From Nocardiopsis sp. N85 (GTDB lineage Bacteria > Actinomycetota > Actinomycetes > Streptosporangiales > Streptosporangiaceae): a stretch of DNA of 64,000 nucleotides. A program made the position numbers and the translations under genes. The DNA is taken from positions 1-64,000 of the forward strand of contig NZ_JARBUT010000001.1 of the NCBI RefSeq assembly GCF_028882275.1. Direction: 5' to 3'. This document shows, piece by piece, positions 27,889 to 35,155 of this stretch (position 1 is its first letter; every line of letters starts with the position of its first letter). The notes under the pieces were generated by a model. The model saw nothing but the letters and a program-made list of their open reading frames with translations. It made no database searches and was not told the origin of the DNA.

Positions 27889-28287
27889 ATGGCGGCAGGC
27901 GACACCGAACCGCGCCGGACTCCGGCCGATATCGAGGCCGAGATCAACCGCGAGCAGCGACGGCTCGCCGAGACCATCGACGAGTTGGTGGTGCAGGCCA
28001 AGCCCGCGAACATCGCACGGCGACAGATCAACCGGGTCAAGGAGAAGGGCGGACGGCTGGTCGACGAGGCCCGCGCCCTGGTCGTCGGTGGTGGCGCGGT
28101 ACGGGTGGAGAGCCACCTCGTCGAGCCTCGGGAGGGCAGCATCCTCCTCAAGGGCGACGACGAGGTCGTGACCACCTACCAGTCCCGCGGACAGCTCCCC
28201 CCCGAAGCGATGATCCTCGCGGTGGGTGTGGGCGCGGTCATCGCGGTGGGCGTGGTGGCCCTGATCGTGCGCCGCAGGCGCGCATAG
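27889..28287 (+). CDS. DUF3618 membrane protein
   Basis: 132 residues. The N-terminal helical part, PADIEAEINREQRRLAETIDELVVQAKP, is the DUF3618 signature. A single C-terminal transmembrane helix (AMILAVGVGAVIAVGVVALIV) ends in RRRRA inside. ATG 27889 follows GAGAGG. It begins 17 bp after the phosphatidyltransferase stop and is probably co-transcribed with it. DUF3618 proteins are small membrane proteins of unknown role in actinobacteria, often near envelope genes. Confidence 0.85.
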   Translation: MAAGDTEPRRTPADIEAEINREQRRLAETIDELVVQAKPANIARRQINRVKEKGGRLVDEARALVVGGGAVRVESHLVEPREGSILLKGDDEVVTTYQSRGQLPPEAMILAVGVGAVIAVGVVALIVRRRRA

Positions 28288-28295
28288 TCCCATGT

Positions 28296-28327
28296 CGAAG
28301 GGCCCGTGCTCGCGCACGGGCCCTTCG
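28296..28327. terminator. bidirectional hairpin terminator
   Basis: A perfect 14-bp stem, CGAAGGGCCCGTGC with GCACGGGCCCTTCG, surrounds a TCGC loop between convergent stops at 28287 and 28342. Confidence 0.9.
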
Positions 28328-28341
28328 GTCGTGTCCGGGGG

Positions 28342-29580
28342 TCAGAGGAAGGTCCTGCCCTCACCCCGGTAGGTGGGGACGGCGCGTACGTAGGTGCCGG
28401 TGTCGGAGTCGATGAGGTGCAGGGTGTCGAAGCGTTCGCACAGTTCGCCCGCCTTGGTGTGACGCATCCACACCCGGTCGCCGATCTCCAGGGTGTCGGC
28501 GACGGCGCCCAGCAGTGGGGTCTGGACCTCGCCGGCGCCCTCCTTGGCGCTGTAGGCCAGGCCGGCGGGCAGGTGGGGGAGGGGCAGGCGGAGCGCGTCG
28601 GCGGGCCCCGAGGCGAGGTAGCCGCCGCCCAGGGCGGTGACCGCGCCGCGGGCGGGACGGCGCACGACGGGCAGCGCGAACAGCGCGGCCGGGCGGCCCT
28701 CGAACGACCGGTAGTGGTCGAACAGGTGGGGGTGGTAGAGCCCCGAGCCGGCGCCGAGTTCGGTGACGGCCTTCTCCCGGCCGGTGGTGTGCAGGCTGCC
28801 GGTGCCTCCGCCGTTGACGAAGCGCACCGGGGCGACCTCGCGCACGGCGCGCACGATGGCGGCCCGGCGTTTGGCGAGTTCGACGGCGGAGCGGTGCTGG
28901 ACGGTGCGCAGCAGGCGACCGTAGAGGGGGCGGCCGGCGGGGGCGTCGCCGACTCCGGCGATCTGGGCCTCGTAGGCCATGATCCCGTCGAGTCGCAGTT
29001 CGGGGCGGCGGACGACGGCGCGGGCCAGGTCGGCGGCCTGGGCGGGGGTGCGCACGGGGGAGCGCAGGCTGCCCACGCGCATCCGGGGGCCGAAGGGCTG
29101 CCAGCTCGTGTCGATGTCCAGGCACACCCGGACGGGGGGCGCGTCGGAGGGGCGGGCCCCCTCGTGTTCGGCGGCGGTGACGGCCCGGGAGATCAGGTCG
29201 AGGTGGGCGGTGTCGTCCACCATGAGGGTGATGACGCGGGCCGCCGCGGGGTCGGCGGCCAGGCGGACCAGGGCGTCGAGGTCGGCGGTGGGGTAGGCGA
29301 CGAGGATGTCGCGGCCGAGGGGACCGCCGGGGTCGTCCTGGGCGAGCCAGAGCGCCTCGGGCAGGGTGAAGGCCATGACGCCTTCGTAGCCGGGCGTTTC
29401 CAGCGCGGTGCGCAACAGTGCGCGGCAGCGCACGGACTTGCTGGCGACCCGGATGGGTCGGCCGTGCGCGCGGCGGGTGAGGGCGGCCGCGTTGGCGCGG
29501 AAGGCGGCCAGGTCGACCATGGCGAAGGGGGCTTGGAGTTCGCGCGTCGCGGCCTCGTACTTCTCACGCAGGCTTGTCAT
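28342..29580 (-). CDS. alanine racemase N-domain protein (D-threonine aldolase / amino acid deaminase-like)
   Basis: About 412 residues with a fold-type III PLP barrel. The putative Schiff-base Lys is in RVASKSVRC near residue 47, followed by the C-terminal D-Ser-dehydratase-like domain with HTKAGELCERF. It is predicted to act on a beta-hydroxy-D-amino acid (retro-aldol or deamination). The reaction is not certain from sequence. ATG 29580 is used; an ATG at 29592 is four codons upstream. It is divergent from purU and convergent with the DUF3618 gene. Both suggested reactions feed glycine/one-carbon metabolism. Confidence 0.75.
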   Translation of the reverse strand: MTSLREKYEAATRELQAPFAMVDLAAFRANAAALTRRAHGRPIRVASKSVRCRALLRTALETPGYEGVMAFTLPEALWLAQDDPGGPLGRDILVAYPTADLDALVRLAADPAAARVITLMVDDTAHLDLISRAVTAAEHEGARPSDAPPVRVCLDIDTSWQPFGPRMRVGSLRSPVRTPAQAADLARAVVRRPELRLDGIMAYEAQIAGVGDAPAGRPLYGRLLRTVQHRSAVELAKRRAAIVRAVREVAPVRFVNGGGTGSLHTTGREKAVTELGAGSGLYHPHLFDHYRSFEGRPAALFALPVVRRPARGAVTALGGGYLASGPADALRLPLPHLPAGLAYSAKEGAGEVQTPLLGAVADTLEIGDRVWMRHTKAGELCERFDTLHLIDSDTGTYVRAVPTYRGEGRTFL

Positions 29581-29790
29581 GACTCCGAGCATGCCAGAAC
29601 ATGAATACTTTTCATATTCCCTGGCCGGAATCGGATGATCGCCGACGGGTTCCCGGAACCCGCGGTGCGCACGGAACGGGTGTGAACTGCGACCGGTCTC
29701 GGTCGGAGCCGCCCACGACCGACACCCGGTGGATATCCTGGGACGTCACGGCCGCACGGCCGGTCCGACCCCAGAAACGGTTGTCTTCCC

Positions 29791-30672
29791 ATGAGCGAGC
29801 GCGAGTACATCCTGACGCTGTCGTGCCCCGACAGCCGCGGCATCGTCGCGGCGGTGGCCAATCTGCTGTCCGACCACGGTTGCAACATCACCGAGAGCCA
29901 GCAGTACGGAGACCACTACACCGGCCGCTTCTTCCTGCGCATGCAGTTCGTGGCCGAGCAGGGCGGGCACGGGGTCGTCGGGGAGGACGCCCTGCGCGGT
30001 GCCTTCGCCGCGCTGGCCGGGGACTTCGGCCATGGCGACGCGTTCGTGGAGTGGACGCTCAGCGCGCGCGACGTGCGCCCGCGCATGCTCGTGATGGTGT
30101 CCAAGTTCGGACACTGCCTCAACGACCTGCTCTACCGTCACCGCAGCGGCCTGCTCGACATCGACATCGCCGCGGTCGTCTCCAACCACCCCGACCTGGA
30201 GTTCCTGGCCGACTCCTACGGGGTGGACTTCCACCACCTGCCGGTGACCCCGCAGAGCAAGGGGGAGCAGGAGGCCCGGCTGCTCGAACTGGTCGGCTCC
30301 TACGACGTGGACCTGGTGGTGCTGGCCCGCTACATGCAGGTGCTGTCCGAGAAGCTGTGCGCCAAGATGTCGGGCCGGATCATCAACATCCACCACTCCT
30401 TCCTGCCGAGCTTCAAGGGCGCCCGGCCCTACCACCAGGCGCACTCGCGGGGCGTGAAGCTCATCGGGGCCACCGCCCACTACGTCACCGCCGACCTCGA
30501 CGAGGGGCCCATCATCGAGCAGGAGGTGTCCCGGGTCGACCACACGCACAGCCCCGAGCAGCTCACGGCGATCGGTCGGGACCTGGAGTCGGTGGCGCTG
30601 GCGCGCGCGGTCAACTGGCACGCGCAGCGTCGGGTCCTCCTCAACGGGGACAAGACCGTCGTCTTCGGGTGA
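29791..30672 (+). CDS. purU: formyltetrahydrofolate deformylase
   Basis: Hydrolyses 10-formyl-THF to formate and THF, balancing the one-carbon pool. 293 residues. The N-terminal ACT domain (YILTLSCPDSRGIVAAVANLL) is followed by a formyltransferase-fold domain with IINIHHSFLPSFKGARPYHQA and the catalytic Asp in HYVTADLDEGPIIEQ. The length and all motifs are normal. ATG 29791 is preceded by a weak Shine-Dalgarno. It is monocistronic with a hairpin terminator after it. Confidence 0.95.
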   Translation: MSEREYILTLSCPDSRGIVAAVANLLSDHGCNITESQQYGDHYTGRFFLRMQFVAEQGGHGVVGEDALRGAFAALAGDFGHGDAFVEWTLSARDVRPRMLVMVSKFGHCLNDLLYRHRSGLLDIDIAAVVSNHPDLEFLADSYGVDFHHLPVTPQSKGEQEARLLELVGSYDVDLVVLARYMQVLSEKLCAKMSGRIINIHHSFLPSFKGARPYHQAHSRGVKLIGATAHYVTADLDEGPIIEQEVSRVDHTHSPEQLTAIGRDLESVALARAVNWHAQRRVLLNGDKTVVFG

Positions 30673-30701
30673 GTCGACCCGCGTCGATTTTCGGACGAAC
30701 C

Positions 30702-30723
30702 AGGGGCGCCTTCGGGCGCCCCT
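30702..30723 (+). terminator. rho-independent-type terminator after purU
   Basis: AGGGGCGCC-TTCG-GGCGCCCCT, a 9-bp stem with a stable TTCG tetraloop, is followed by a T-rich TCGTTTTC tail. The rest of 30724-30953 has no gene. It is relatively AT-rich and contains a 10-bp palindrome GAACTAGTTC (30852-30861) that may belong to the csbD promoter. Confidence 0.9.
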
Positions 30724-30953
30724 TCGTTTTCTGTCCGGGGCAGGGTTTTCGGAGCGGGCTTGGGGCAGGGATGGGGATGTCATTACCTATTCTGACCTGC
30801 AACACCTTACTCCAAGTGCCTTGTCGACTACTCACAGTGTGTATATGGTGTGAACTAGTTCGAAACCCGTTCGGTCGCTCAGCGGAGTGATCCACGGGTT
30901 TCGGTCCGTAATCCCCGGGGTGGGATCCCCCGGGCGGGGAGGCGTGTACGCAC

Positions 30954-31175
30954 ATGGGCAAGAACTTCGACGACGTCGCCGGCAAGGCCAAGGAGGCCTA
31001 CGGCAAGGCGACCGGTGACCGCTCCGTCCAGGCCGAGGGCAAGATCGACCAGGCCAAGGCCGGCGCCAAGGACACCGCCGACAAGGCCAAGGACAAGGCC
31101 GAGGGGTTCAAGGAGAAGGCCGAAGAGGTCATCGAGAACGCCGGCGAGAAGATCAAGGACGTCTTCAAGCGCTGA
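30954..31175 (+). CDS. CsbD-family stress protein
   Basis: 73 residues, highly charged and helical, with repeated DKAKDKAEGFKEKAEE-type heptads and no Cys or Trp. This is the CsbD (UPF0337) pattern of general-stress proteins. ATG 30954 has GGGAGG about 11 nt upstream. It heads a run of envelope-stress genes (Asp23/Gls24, AmaP) on the same strand. Confidence 0.88.
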   Translation: MGKNFDDVAGKAKEAYGKATGDRSVQAEGKIDQAKAGAKDTADKAKDKAEGFKEKAEEVIENAGEKIKDVFKR

Positions 31176-31236
31176 CGTCGCTCACACGACCGGAGCCCGG
31201 GACACGGGCTCATCTGCACACTGCGTAGGGGGACCA

Positions 31237-31710
31237 GTGTCGGACACCAGGACCGAGACCAGGGTGCCGGGGGCCCGTGAGGCGAACCGGACCGGGGACG
31301 CCTCGAACGAGGGCGGCCACACCCAGATCGCCGACGGGGTCGTCGCCAAGATCGCCGGCATGGCCGCGCGTGAGATCGGCGGCGTGTACGCGATGGGCGG
31401 CGGGGCGGCCCGTGCCATGGGCGTGGTGAGGGACGCCATGACCGGCGGCGGGGACGCCTCGTCGGCGGCGCGCGGAGTCTCCGTGGAGGTCGGTGAACGG
31501 CAGGCCGCCGTCGACATCGACCTCGTCGTGGAGTACGGGACCGCCATCCAGGACCTCGCCGCGGCCGTGCGCCGCAACGTCACCAACGCCATCGAGAGGA
31601 TGGCCGGTCTCGAAGTCACCGAGATCAACATCAGGGTGGGCGACATCCACCTGCCCGATGACGACGACGGCCAAGACGCAGAGGCCGACTCCGGACCTCG
31701 GGTCCAGTAG
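31237..31710 (+). CDS. Asp23/Gls24-family envelope stress protein (1)
   Basis: 157 residues. The Asp23 domain spans about 25-145: HTQIADGVVAKIAGMAAREIGGVYAMGGG, then VDIDLVVEYGTAIQDLAAAVRRNVTNAIERMAGLEVTEINIRV. In Firmicutes, Asp23 is tethered to the membrane by AmaP and forms a subpolar network; an amaP-like gene ends this cluster. GTG 31237 follows GGGGGA. The acidic C-terminus (DDDDGQDAEAD) is variable. Confidence 0.9.
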   Translation: MSDTRTETRVPGAREANRTGDASNEGGHTQIADGVVAKIAGMAAREIGGVYAMGGGAARAMGVVRDAMTGGGDASSAARGVSVEVGERQAAVDIDLVVEYGTAIQDLAAAVRRNVTNAIERMAGLEVTEINIRVGDIHLPDDDDGQDAEADSGPRVQ

Positions 31711-31712
31711 TG

Positions 31713-32030
31713 ATGAACGGCGTCGACGACCCCGGAACGATCGCCCGGCGGGTGGCCGAGGCGGCTCTGCTCTCACCGGACGTGGTGAGGCTGTCCAGCG
31801 GGGGCTTCGGGACGTTGTCCACCTCCGTGCCCGGGGGGCGGATCCGAGGGGTGGCGGTGCGCTCCGACACCGTCGAGGTCGGCGTCGTGGTCCACTTCGG
31901 GCGCCCGCTGCCGGAGATCGCGACCGAGCTCCGGCGAGGGCTCGCACCGCTGGCCGGCGGCCGCGTCGTCCACATCTCAGTGGAGGACGTGGTCGTCGGC
32001 GCCGCGGGCACCCGGCCGCATACGAGATGA
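31713..32030 (+). CDS. small Gls24-like protein
   Basis: 105 residues from ATG 31713 (a GTG at 31710 overlaps the upstream TAG). It has the pattern ARRVAEAALLSPDVVRLSSG ... VEVGVVVHFGRPLPEIATELRRGL, a compact Asp23-like fold in which both halves are shortened. It is coupled to the first asp23 gene and 27 bp upstream of the small membrane protein. Probably an interaction partner in the same envelope complex (inference). Confidence 0.75.
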   Translation: MNGVDDPGTIARRVAEAALLSPDVVRLSSGGFGTLSTSVPGGRIRGVAVRSDTVEVGVVVHFGRPLPEIATELRRGLAPLAGGRVVHISVEDVVVGAAGTRPHTR

Positions 32031-32057
32031 GCGCTGGACACAAGGAAGGGGGAGGCC

Positions 32058-32231
32058 ATGTGGCCCATAGTCGGACTGTCCTACGGGACGGTACTGGGGT
32101 TGGCCGGCGCGTTCGGCGGATTCACGGCGTTCGCACTCGTACTGGTCCTCGGCCTGGCCGGATTCGTCGGTGGCCGGGCGATGGAGGGTGACATCGACCT
32201 GAGCGAGATGTTCTCGCGCCGTTCGGCCTGA
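32058..32231 (+). CDS. 57-residue DUF2273-like integral membrane protein
   Basis: ATG 32058 with Shine-Dalgarno GGGGGAGG encodes MWPIVGLSYGTVLGLAGAFG and continues with a long hydrophobic Gly/Leu/Val stretch forming one hairpin or two short helices. It ends DLSEMFSRRSA. Small membrane proteins of this kind (DUF2273) lie between asp23 and amaP genes in many Gram-positives and are thought to belong to the membrane anchor. It is followed 11 bp later by the second asp23-like gene. Confidence 0.8.
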   Translation: MWPIVGLSYGTVLGLAGAFGGFTAFALVLVLGLAGFVGGRAMEGDIDLSEMFSRRSA

Positions 32232-32242
32232 AAGGGGTGAGC

Positions 32243-32611
32243 GTGCCCGGAACACGCACCCAGGACGTTCCCCGACAACGGGAACGGTCGGAGGGCCCCG
32301 GGAGGCACGTCCGTTCCGAGGTCGCGCACGGCCCCGGGGGGCGCACGGACATCGCGAACGCGGTCATAGAGAAGACCGCCGCCCGGGCCGTGGGCGAGGT
32401 CGAGGGGGCCCGCGCGACGCGCGGGCGGTCGGTGCGCGCCCGCGTGAGCGGGGACATTGTCCTGCTGCGCCTGCGGATCGCCGTGGACTACCCCGAACCC
32501 GTCCGAAGGATCGCCGCGCTCGTCCGTTCCCGGGTCCGGGACCGGGTCGAGCACACCACTGGCAAACAGGTCCACCACATCGACATCGAGATCGCCGAAA
32601 CGGTGCGCTGA
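32243..32611 (+). CDS. Asp23/Gls24-family envelope stress protein (2)
   Basis: About 122 residues. The N-terminus is charged and variable. The Asp23 core is TDIANAVIEKTAARAVGEVEGAR ... VLLRLRIAVDYPEPVRRIAALVRSRVRDRVEHTTGKQVHHIDIEI. It is shorter than paralogue 1 and lacks its Gly-rich loop. The start is GTG 32243 (AAAGGGG 6 nt upstream) or GTG 32237. Part of the CsbD-Asp23-AmaP run. Confidence 0.85.
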   Translation: MPGTRTQDVPRQRERSEGPGRHVRSEVAHGPGGRTDIANAVIEKTAARAVGEVEGARATRGRSVRARVSGDIVLLRLRIAVDYPEPVRRIAALVRSRVRDRVEHTTGKQVHHIDIEIAETVR

Positions 32612-32697
32612 TCGCGCCGTTCCACCGCTCCACGACCACGGGTCGGGAAGGTCCGCCCTTTCCGACCCGGTCGGGGGCCGCCGCGCTAGGAGTTGTG

Positions 32698-33303
32698 ATG
32701 ACCACCGTGGAAGAGGTGCTCGGCCGTCCCGACCAGGGGGTCGACCGGGCGGCCAGAAGAGTGGCCGTCCACACGTTCCGGCCCCGTCGTTCATGGCCCG
32801 CGGTGATCACGGGGTTCGTGATCCTCGTCGTCGCCGTCGTCGCGGCCGCCGAGGTCATCGCGGCGTTGGCGGGCAGCCCGCTGGGGCTCTTCCCGGTCGA
32901 CCGCGCGACCGGGTACGCGCAGACCACCACCTGGTCGCAGCCGTCCGTGCAGATCGCCTCGGCGCTGGTGGCCGTGATCGGGCTCGTCCTGATCGTCGCC
33001 GCTCTCGCCCCGGGACGCGGTCACTGGACGGCGCTGCGCACCGACGACCCCGCGCTGGTGGTGGGGATGACCCGCAGCGCGCTGCGCCGCGCGGTGACCG
33101 CCGCCGCCCACGACGTCAGCGGGGTCGACCACGTCGGGGTGCACGTGCGCGGCAGCCGCATCCGGGTGCACGTGCGCACCGGGCTGCGGGAGTCGCCGGG
33201 GCTGCCGGCGGAGGTGACCGCCGCCGTGGAACGGCGGCTGGAGGAATTGGCGCCCCTGCGAAGCATGCGGATCGCCACCCACGTCCGTTACGCGGAGGGA
33301 TGA
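32698..33303 (+). CDS. DUF6286-type membrane protein of the Asp23 cluster
   Basis: 201 residues with two transmembrane helices (AVITGFVILVVAVVAAAEVI and IASALVAVIGLVLIVAALA). A cytosolic C-terminal domain follows (WTALRTDDPALVVGMTRSALRRAV ... VHVRTGLRE), related in layout to AmaP. ATG 32698 has AGGAG 5 nt upstream. The stop overlaps the next gene by 4 bp. It probably anchors Asp23-like proteins to the membrane. Confidence 0.78.
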   Translation: MTTVEEVLGRPDQGVDRAARRVAVHTFRPRRSWPAVITGFVILVVAVVAAAEVIAALAGSPLGLFPVDRATGYAQTTTWSQPSVQIASALVAVIGLVLIVAALAPGRGHWTALRTDDPALVVGMTRSALRRAVTAAAHDVSGVDHVGVHVRGSRIRVHVRTGLRESPGLPAEVTAAVERRLEELAPLRSMRIATHVRYAEG

Positions 33304-33896
33304 CCATGGCACGGGACAGGGCGCGCCGATCGGCCCGGGGCAACCGGCAGGGACTGCTGCTGGTGGGGATCGTGCTGTTGGCCGGAGGCGCCGTGGCGTT
33401 CGCCGCCGGACGGGGACTGTTCGGGTCGCGGGTGGCGGAGGGGAGCCTGCTCGACGACGCGGCCATGGCGGTCCTGGGGAGTCCGTGGGCTCCTTACGCG
33501 GCGGTGGCGGTCGCCTTCGTGGTCGCGTTCCTGGCACTGCGCTGGCTGATGGTGCAGGGCCTCAACGACACGGTCGGCCGGCTGGTCCTGGAACGGGGCG
33601 AGGAGGGGCGCGTCGAGATGTCCGAGAGCGTGGCGCGCGGAGCCCTGGAGCAGGAGGTCGCCGACTACCCCGGGGTGCGCCGGGCGCGGGCCCGCCTCAC
33701 CGAGTCGGCCGACGAGCCGCACCTGCGTCTGTCCCTGACCCTGGAGGACGACGCCGACGTCACCGGGGTGTGGCGCCGGGTGCGCTCCGATGCGCTGGCC
33801 AACCTGCGCCGCTCCCTGGAGCTGGAACGGATCCCGGCGGTGGTGCGGATGTCCATGACCGCACCGGCCAAGAACCCCCGGCGCAGTCTCGCCTGA
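33300..33896 (+). CDS. amaP: alkaline shock response membrane anchor protein AmaP-like
   Basis: 198 residues. Two transmembrane helices (GLLLVGIVLLAGGAVAFAAG and PYAAVAVAFVVAFLALRWLMV) precede a soluble domain resembling Asp23 (VEMSESVARGALEQEVADYPGVRRARARL). In Staphylococcus, AmaP recruits Asp23 to the membrane. ATG 33300 overlaps the upstream stop (ATGA); ATG 33306 is also in frame. It is the last gene of the stress cluster. A TGACC tandem repeat begins exactly at its stop codon. Confidence 0.82.
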   Translation: MTMARDRARRSARGNRQGLLLVGIVLLAGGAVAFAAGRGLFGSRVAEGSLLDDAAMAVLGSPWAPYAAVAVAFVVAFLALRWLMVQGLNDTVGRLVLERGEEGRVEMSESVARGALEQEVADYPGVRRARARLTESADEPHLRLSLTLEDDADVTGVWRRVRSDALANLRRSLELERIPAVVRMSMTAPAKNPRRSLA

Positions 33897-33920
33897 CCTG
33901 ACCTGACCTGACTTGACCTG
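33894..33920 (+). repeat. 5-bp tandem repeat TGACC, about 5 units
   Basis: TGACC TGACC TGACC TGACT TGACC TG starts at the amaP stop codon. Just downstream are a GC hairpin (GCCCGCC ... GGGCGGGC, 33922-33950, possible terminator) and a second short tandem repeat of GGGGTCA at 33952-33971. The region 33897-34171 holds no gene. Confidence 0.75.
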
Positions 33921-34171
33921 CGCCCGCCCTCCCCGAGGGCGGGGCGGGCACGGGTCAGGGGTCAGGGGTCACCGATCCCGCCGGTCCGAGGCGCATCGCC
34001 CGCGAGGACCGGGGTGCGGGTCGTCGGTCCCGTCCCGGGGCGCCGCGCCGGGTCGGAGTGCTCGGCGGGCCTTGAGGGGACGGGGGGACGGAGGTCCGTG
34101 CTTCCGTGGGATCGCCGGGGTCGGGGCGGGTCGTACCGGGGAACGTCGGGGGCGTTCGTTACCTTCGTCAC

Positions 34172-34438
34172 ATGACGAAACAGCTGATCGTGAACCTCCC
34201 CGTGGCCTCCCTGGAGGCCTCCCGCGCCTTCTTCGGCGGGCTCGGGTTCGAGTTCGACCCGGACTTCTCCGACGAGAACGGCACCTCGATGCTCGTCAAC
34301 GGGGACGCCTTCGTGCTGCTGCTCGCCAGGCCCTTCTTCGCCGGATTCTCACCCGGCGGGGTGGCCGACCCCGCCGGGGGCGCGGAGACGATTTGTACTT
34401 GTCGTGCATGTCGCGGCCGGTGTCCCTCATGGTCTTGA
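34172..34438 (+). pseudogene. VOC/glyoxalase-family gene truncated after about 73 codons
   Basis: The first 70 or so residues (MTKQLIVNLPVASLEASRAFFGGLGFEF ... MLVNGDAFVLLLARPFFAGF) match the N-terminal half of a roughly 130-residue VOC protein with the first beta-alpha-beta-beta-beta module. At about 34392 the frame runs into a copy of the antisense of sdaA and ends with unrelated residues ([16 protein letters not shown]). The second VOC module, including its metal ligands, is missing. The gene was evidently broken when the sdaA fragment and toxin-antitoxin pair arrived. Confidence 0.75.
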
Positions 34439-34458
34439 TGACCTTGTCCAGCGATACG
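34393..34458. repeat. direct repeat copy 1: duplicated sdaA 3' fragment
   Basis: 34393-34454 is identical over 62 bp to 35202-35263 inside sdaA, and 3 of the next 4 bases also match. On the minus strand it would encode [21 protein letters not shown]. It interrupts the VOC gene and forms the left border of an 809-bp interval carrying the toxin-antitoxin pair. Confidence 0.92.
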
Positions 34459-34533
34459 GATCCACAACGTCTCCCGGCGTTTGGGCATCCTCGGGTATCC
34501 TGGCGGCGGGTCGTACCTTGAAAGGGGGCGAGC

Positions 34534-34737
34534 ATGTCGGTACTCGGTATCGAGTTCACGGAGGCGGAGGCGGAGCAGATCCGTCAGACCGCCGCCGCTG
34601 AGAAGCGGCCACCGCAGGAACTGGTCCAGGAGATGCGGGAGAGCATGCTCGCCGAGATCCGCCGCCGTCGTTTCCTGGCAGCGGCACGGCGCGTCACCAC
34701 CCTCTCCGCCGAACTCAACGAGAGGCTCGCCAAGTAG
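34534..34737 (+). CDS. antitoxin of a Doc-type toxin-antitoxin pair
   Basis: 67 residues. The pattern is MSVLGIEFTEAEAEQIRQTA followed by a basic helix (EIRRRRFLAAARRV), like small actinobacterial antitoxins paired with Doc/Fic toxins. Such proteins bind the toxin and their own promoter. ATG 34534 is preceded by GAAAGGGGGCGAGC. Its stop codon TAG is immediately followed by the toxin GTG, so the two are translationally coupled. Confidence 0.8.
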   Translation: MSVLGIEFTEAEAEQIRQTAAAEKRPPQELVQEMRESMLAEIRRRRFLAAARRVTTLSAELNERLAK

Positions 34738-35142
34738 GTGGAGGACGTCTTCTACCTGGACTCGGCGATGGTCACCGACATCACCACCATGGCTCTGGCC
34801 CAGGAGCAGCAGGGCGCTGCCGTGGTCCGTGACCACGGGCTTCTGGAGAGCGCCGTCCACCGCCCGAAGGGGTCTTCGTTCGGGGACGAGCACTATCCGG
34901 ACATCTTCGAGAAGGCCGCCGCGTTGATGCACTCCCTGGCCAGGAACCACGTGTTCCTGGACGGCAACAAGCGAGCCGCGTGGAACTCCACGGCCGTCTT
35001 CCTCGAAGTGAACGGAAAGCCCCTGGCGGACCCTGTCGACGTGGACCGCGCCGAGCGCTTCGTCCTCGACGTCGCCACGGGAGGGCTCGACGACATCGAG
35101 GACATCGCGGCGGCTCTGCGCACGTTCCACGCGGCGTCCTGA
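34738..35142 (+). CDS. doc: Doc-family (Fic fold) death-on-curing toxin
   Basis: 134 residues. The Fic-core motif HVFLDGNKR is at 71-79, matching Doc's HxFx(D/N)xNKR; Doc phosphorylates elongation factor Tu. The remaining family features are present: YLDSAMVTDI start, RDHGLLESAV and PDIFEKAAALMHSLARN. It starts with GTG directly after the antitoxin stop. It ends 13 bp before the convergent sdaA stop codon. The motif is intact, so the toxin is probably active. Confidence 0.92.
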   Translation: MEDVFYLDSAMVTDITTMALAQEQQGAAVVRDHGLLESAVHRPKGSSFGDEHYPDIFEKAAALMHSLARNHVFLDGNKRAAWNSTAVFLEVNGKPLADPVDVDRAERFVLDVATGGLDDIEDIAAALRTFHAAS

Positions 35143-35155
35143 ACCGCCGGGTGCG

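Noticed and set aside
28361-29125. Arg-rich 254-codon minus-strand frame inside the D-threonine aldolase-like gene
   Set aside because: It is a frame-shifted reading of the aldolase gene, with no start context or domain.
33894-33971. CRISPR-like or iteron array
   Set aside because: Units are only 5-7 bp, contiguous and few. They are simple tandem repeats without spacers.
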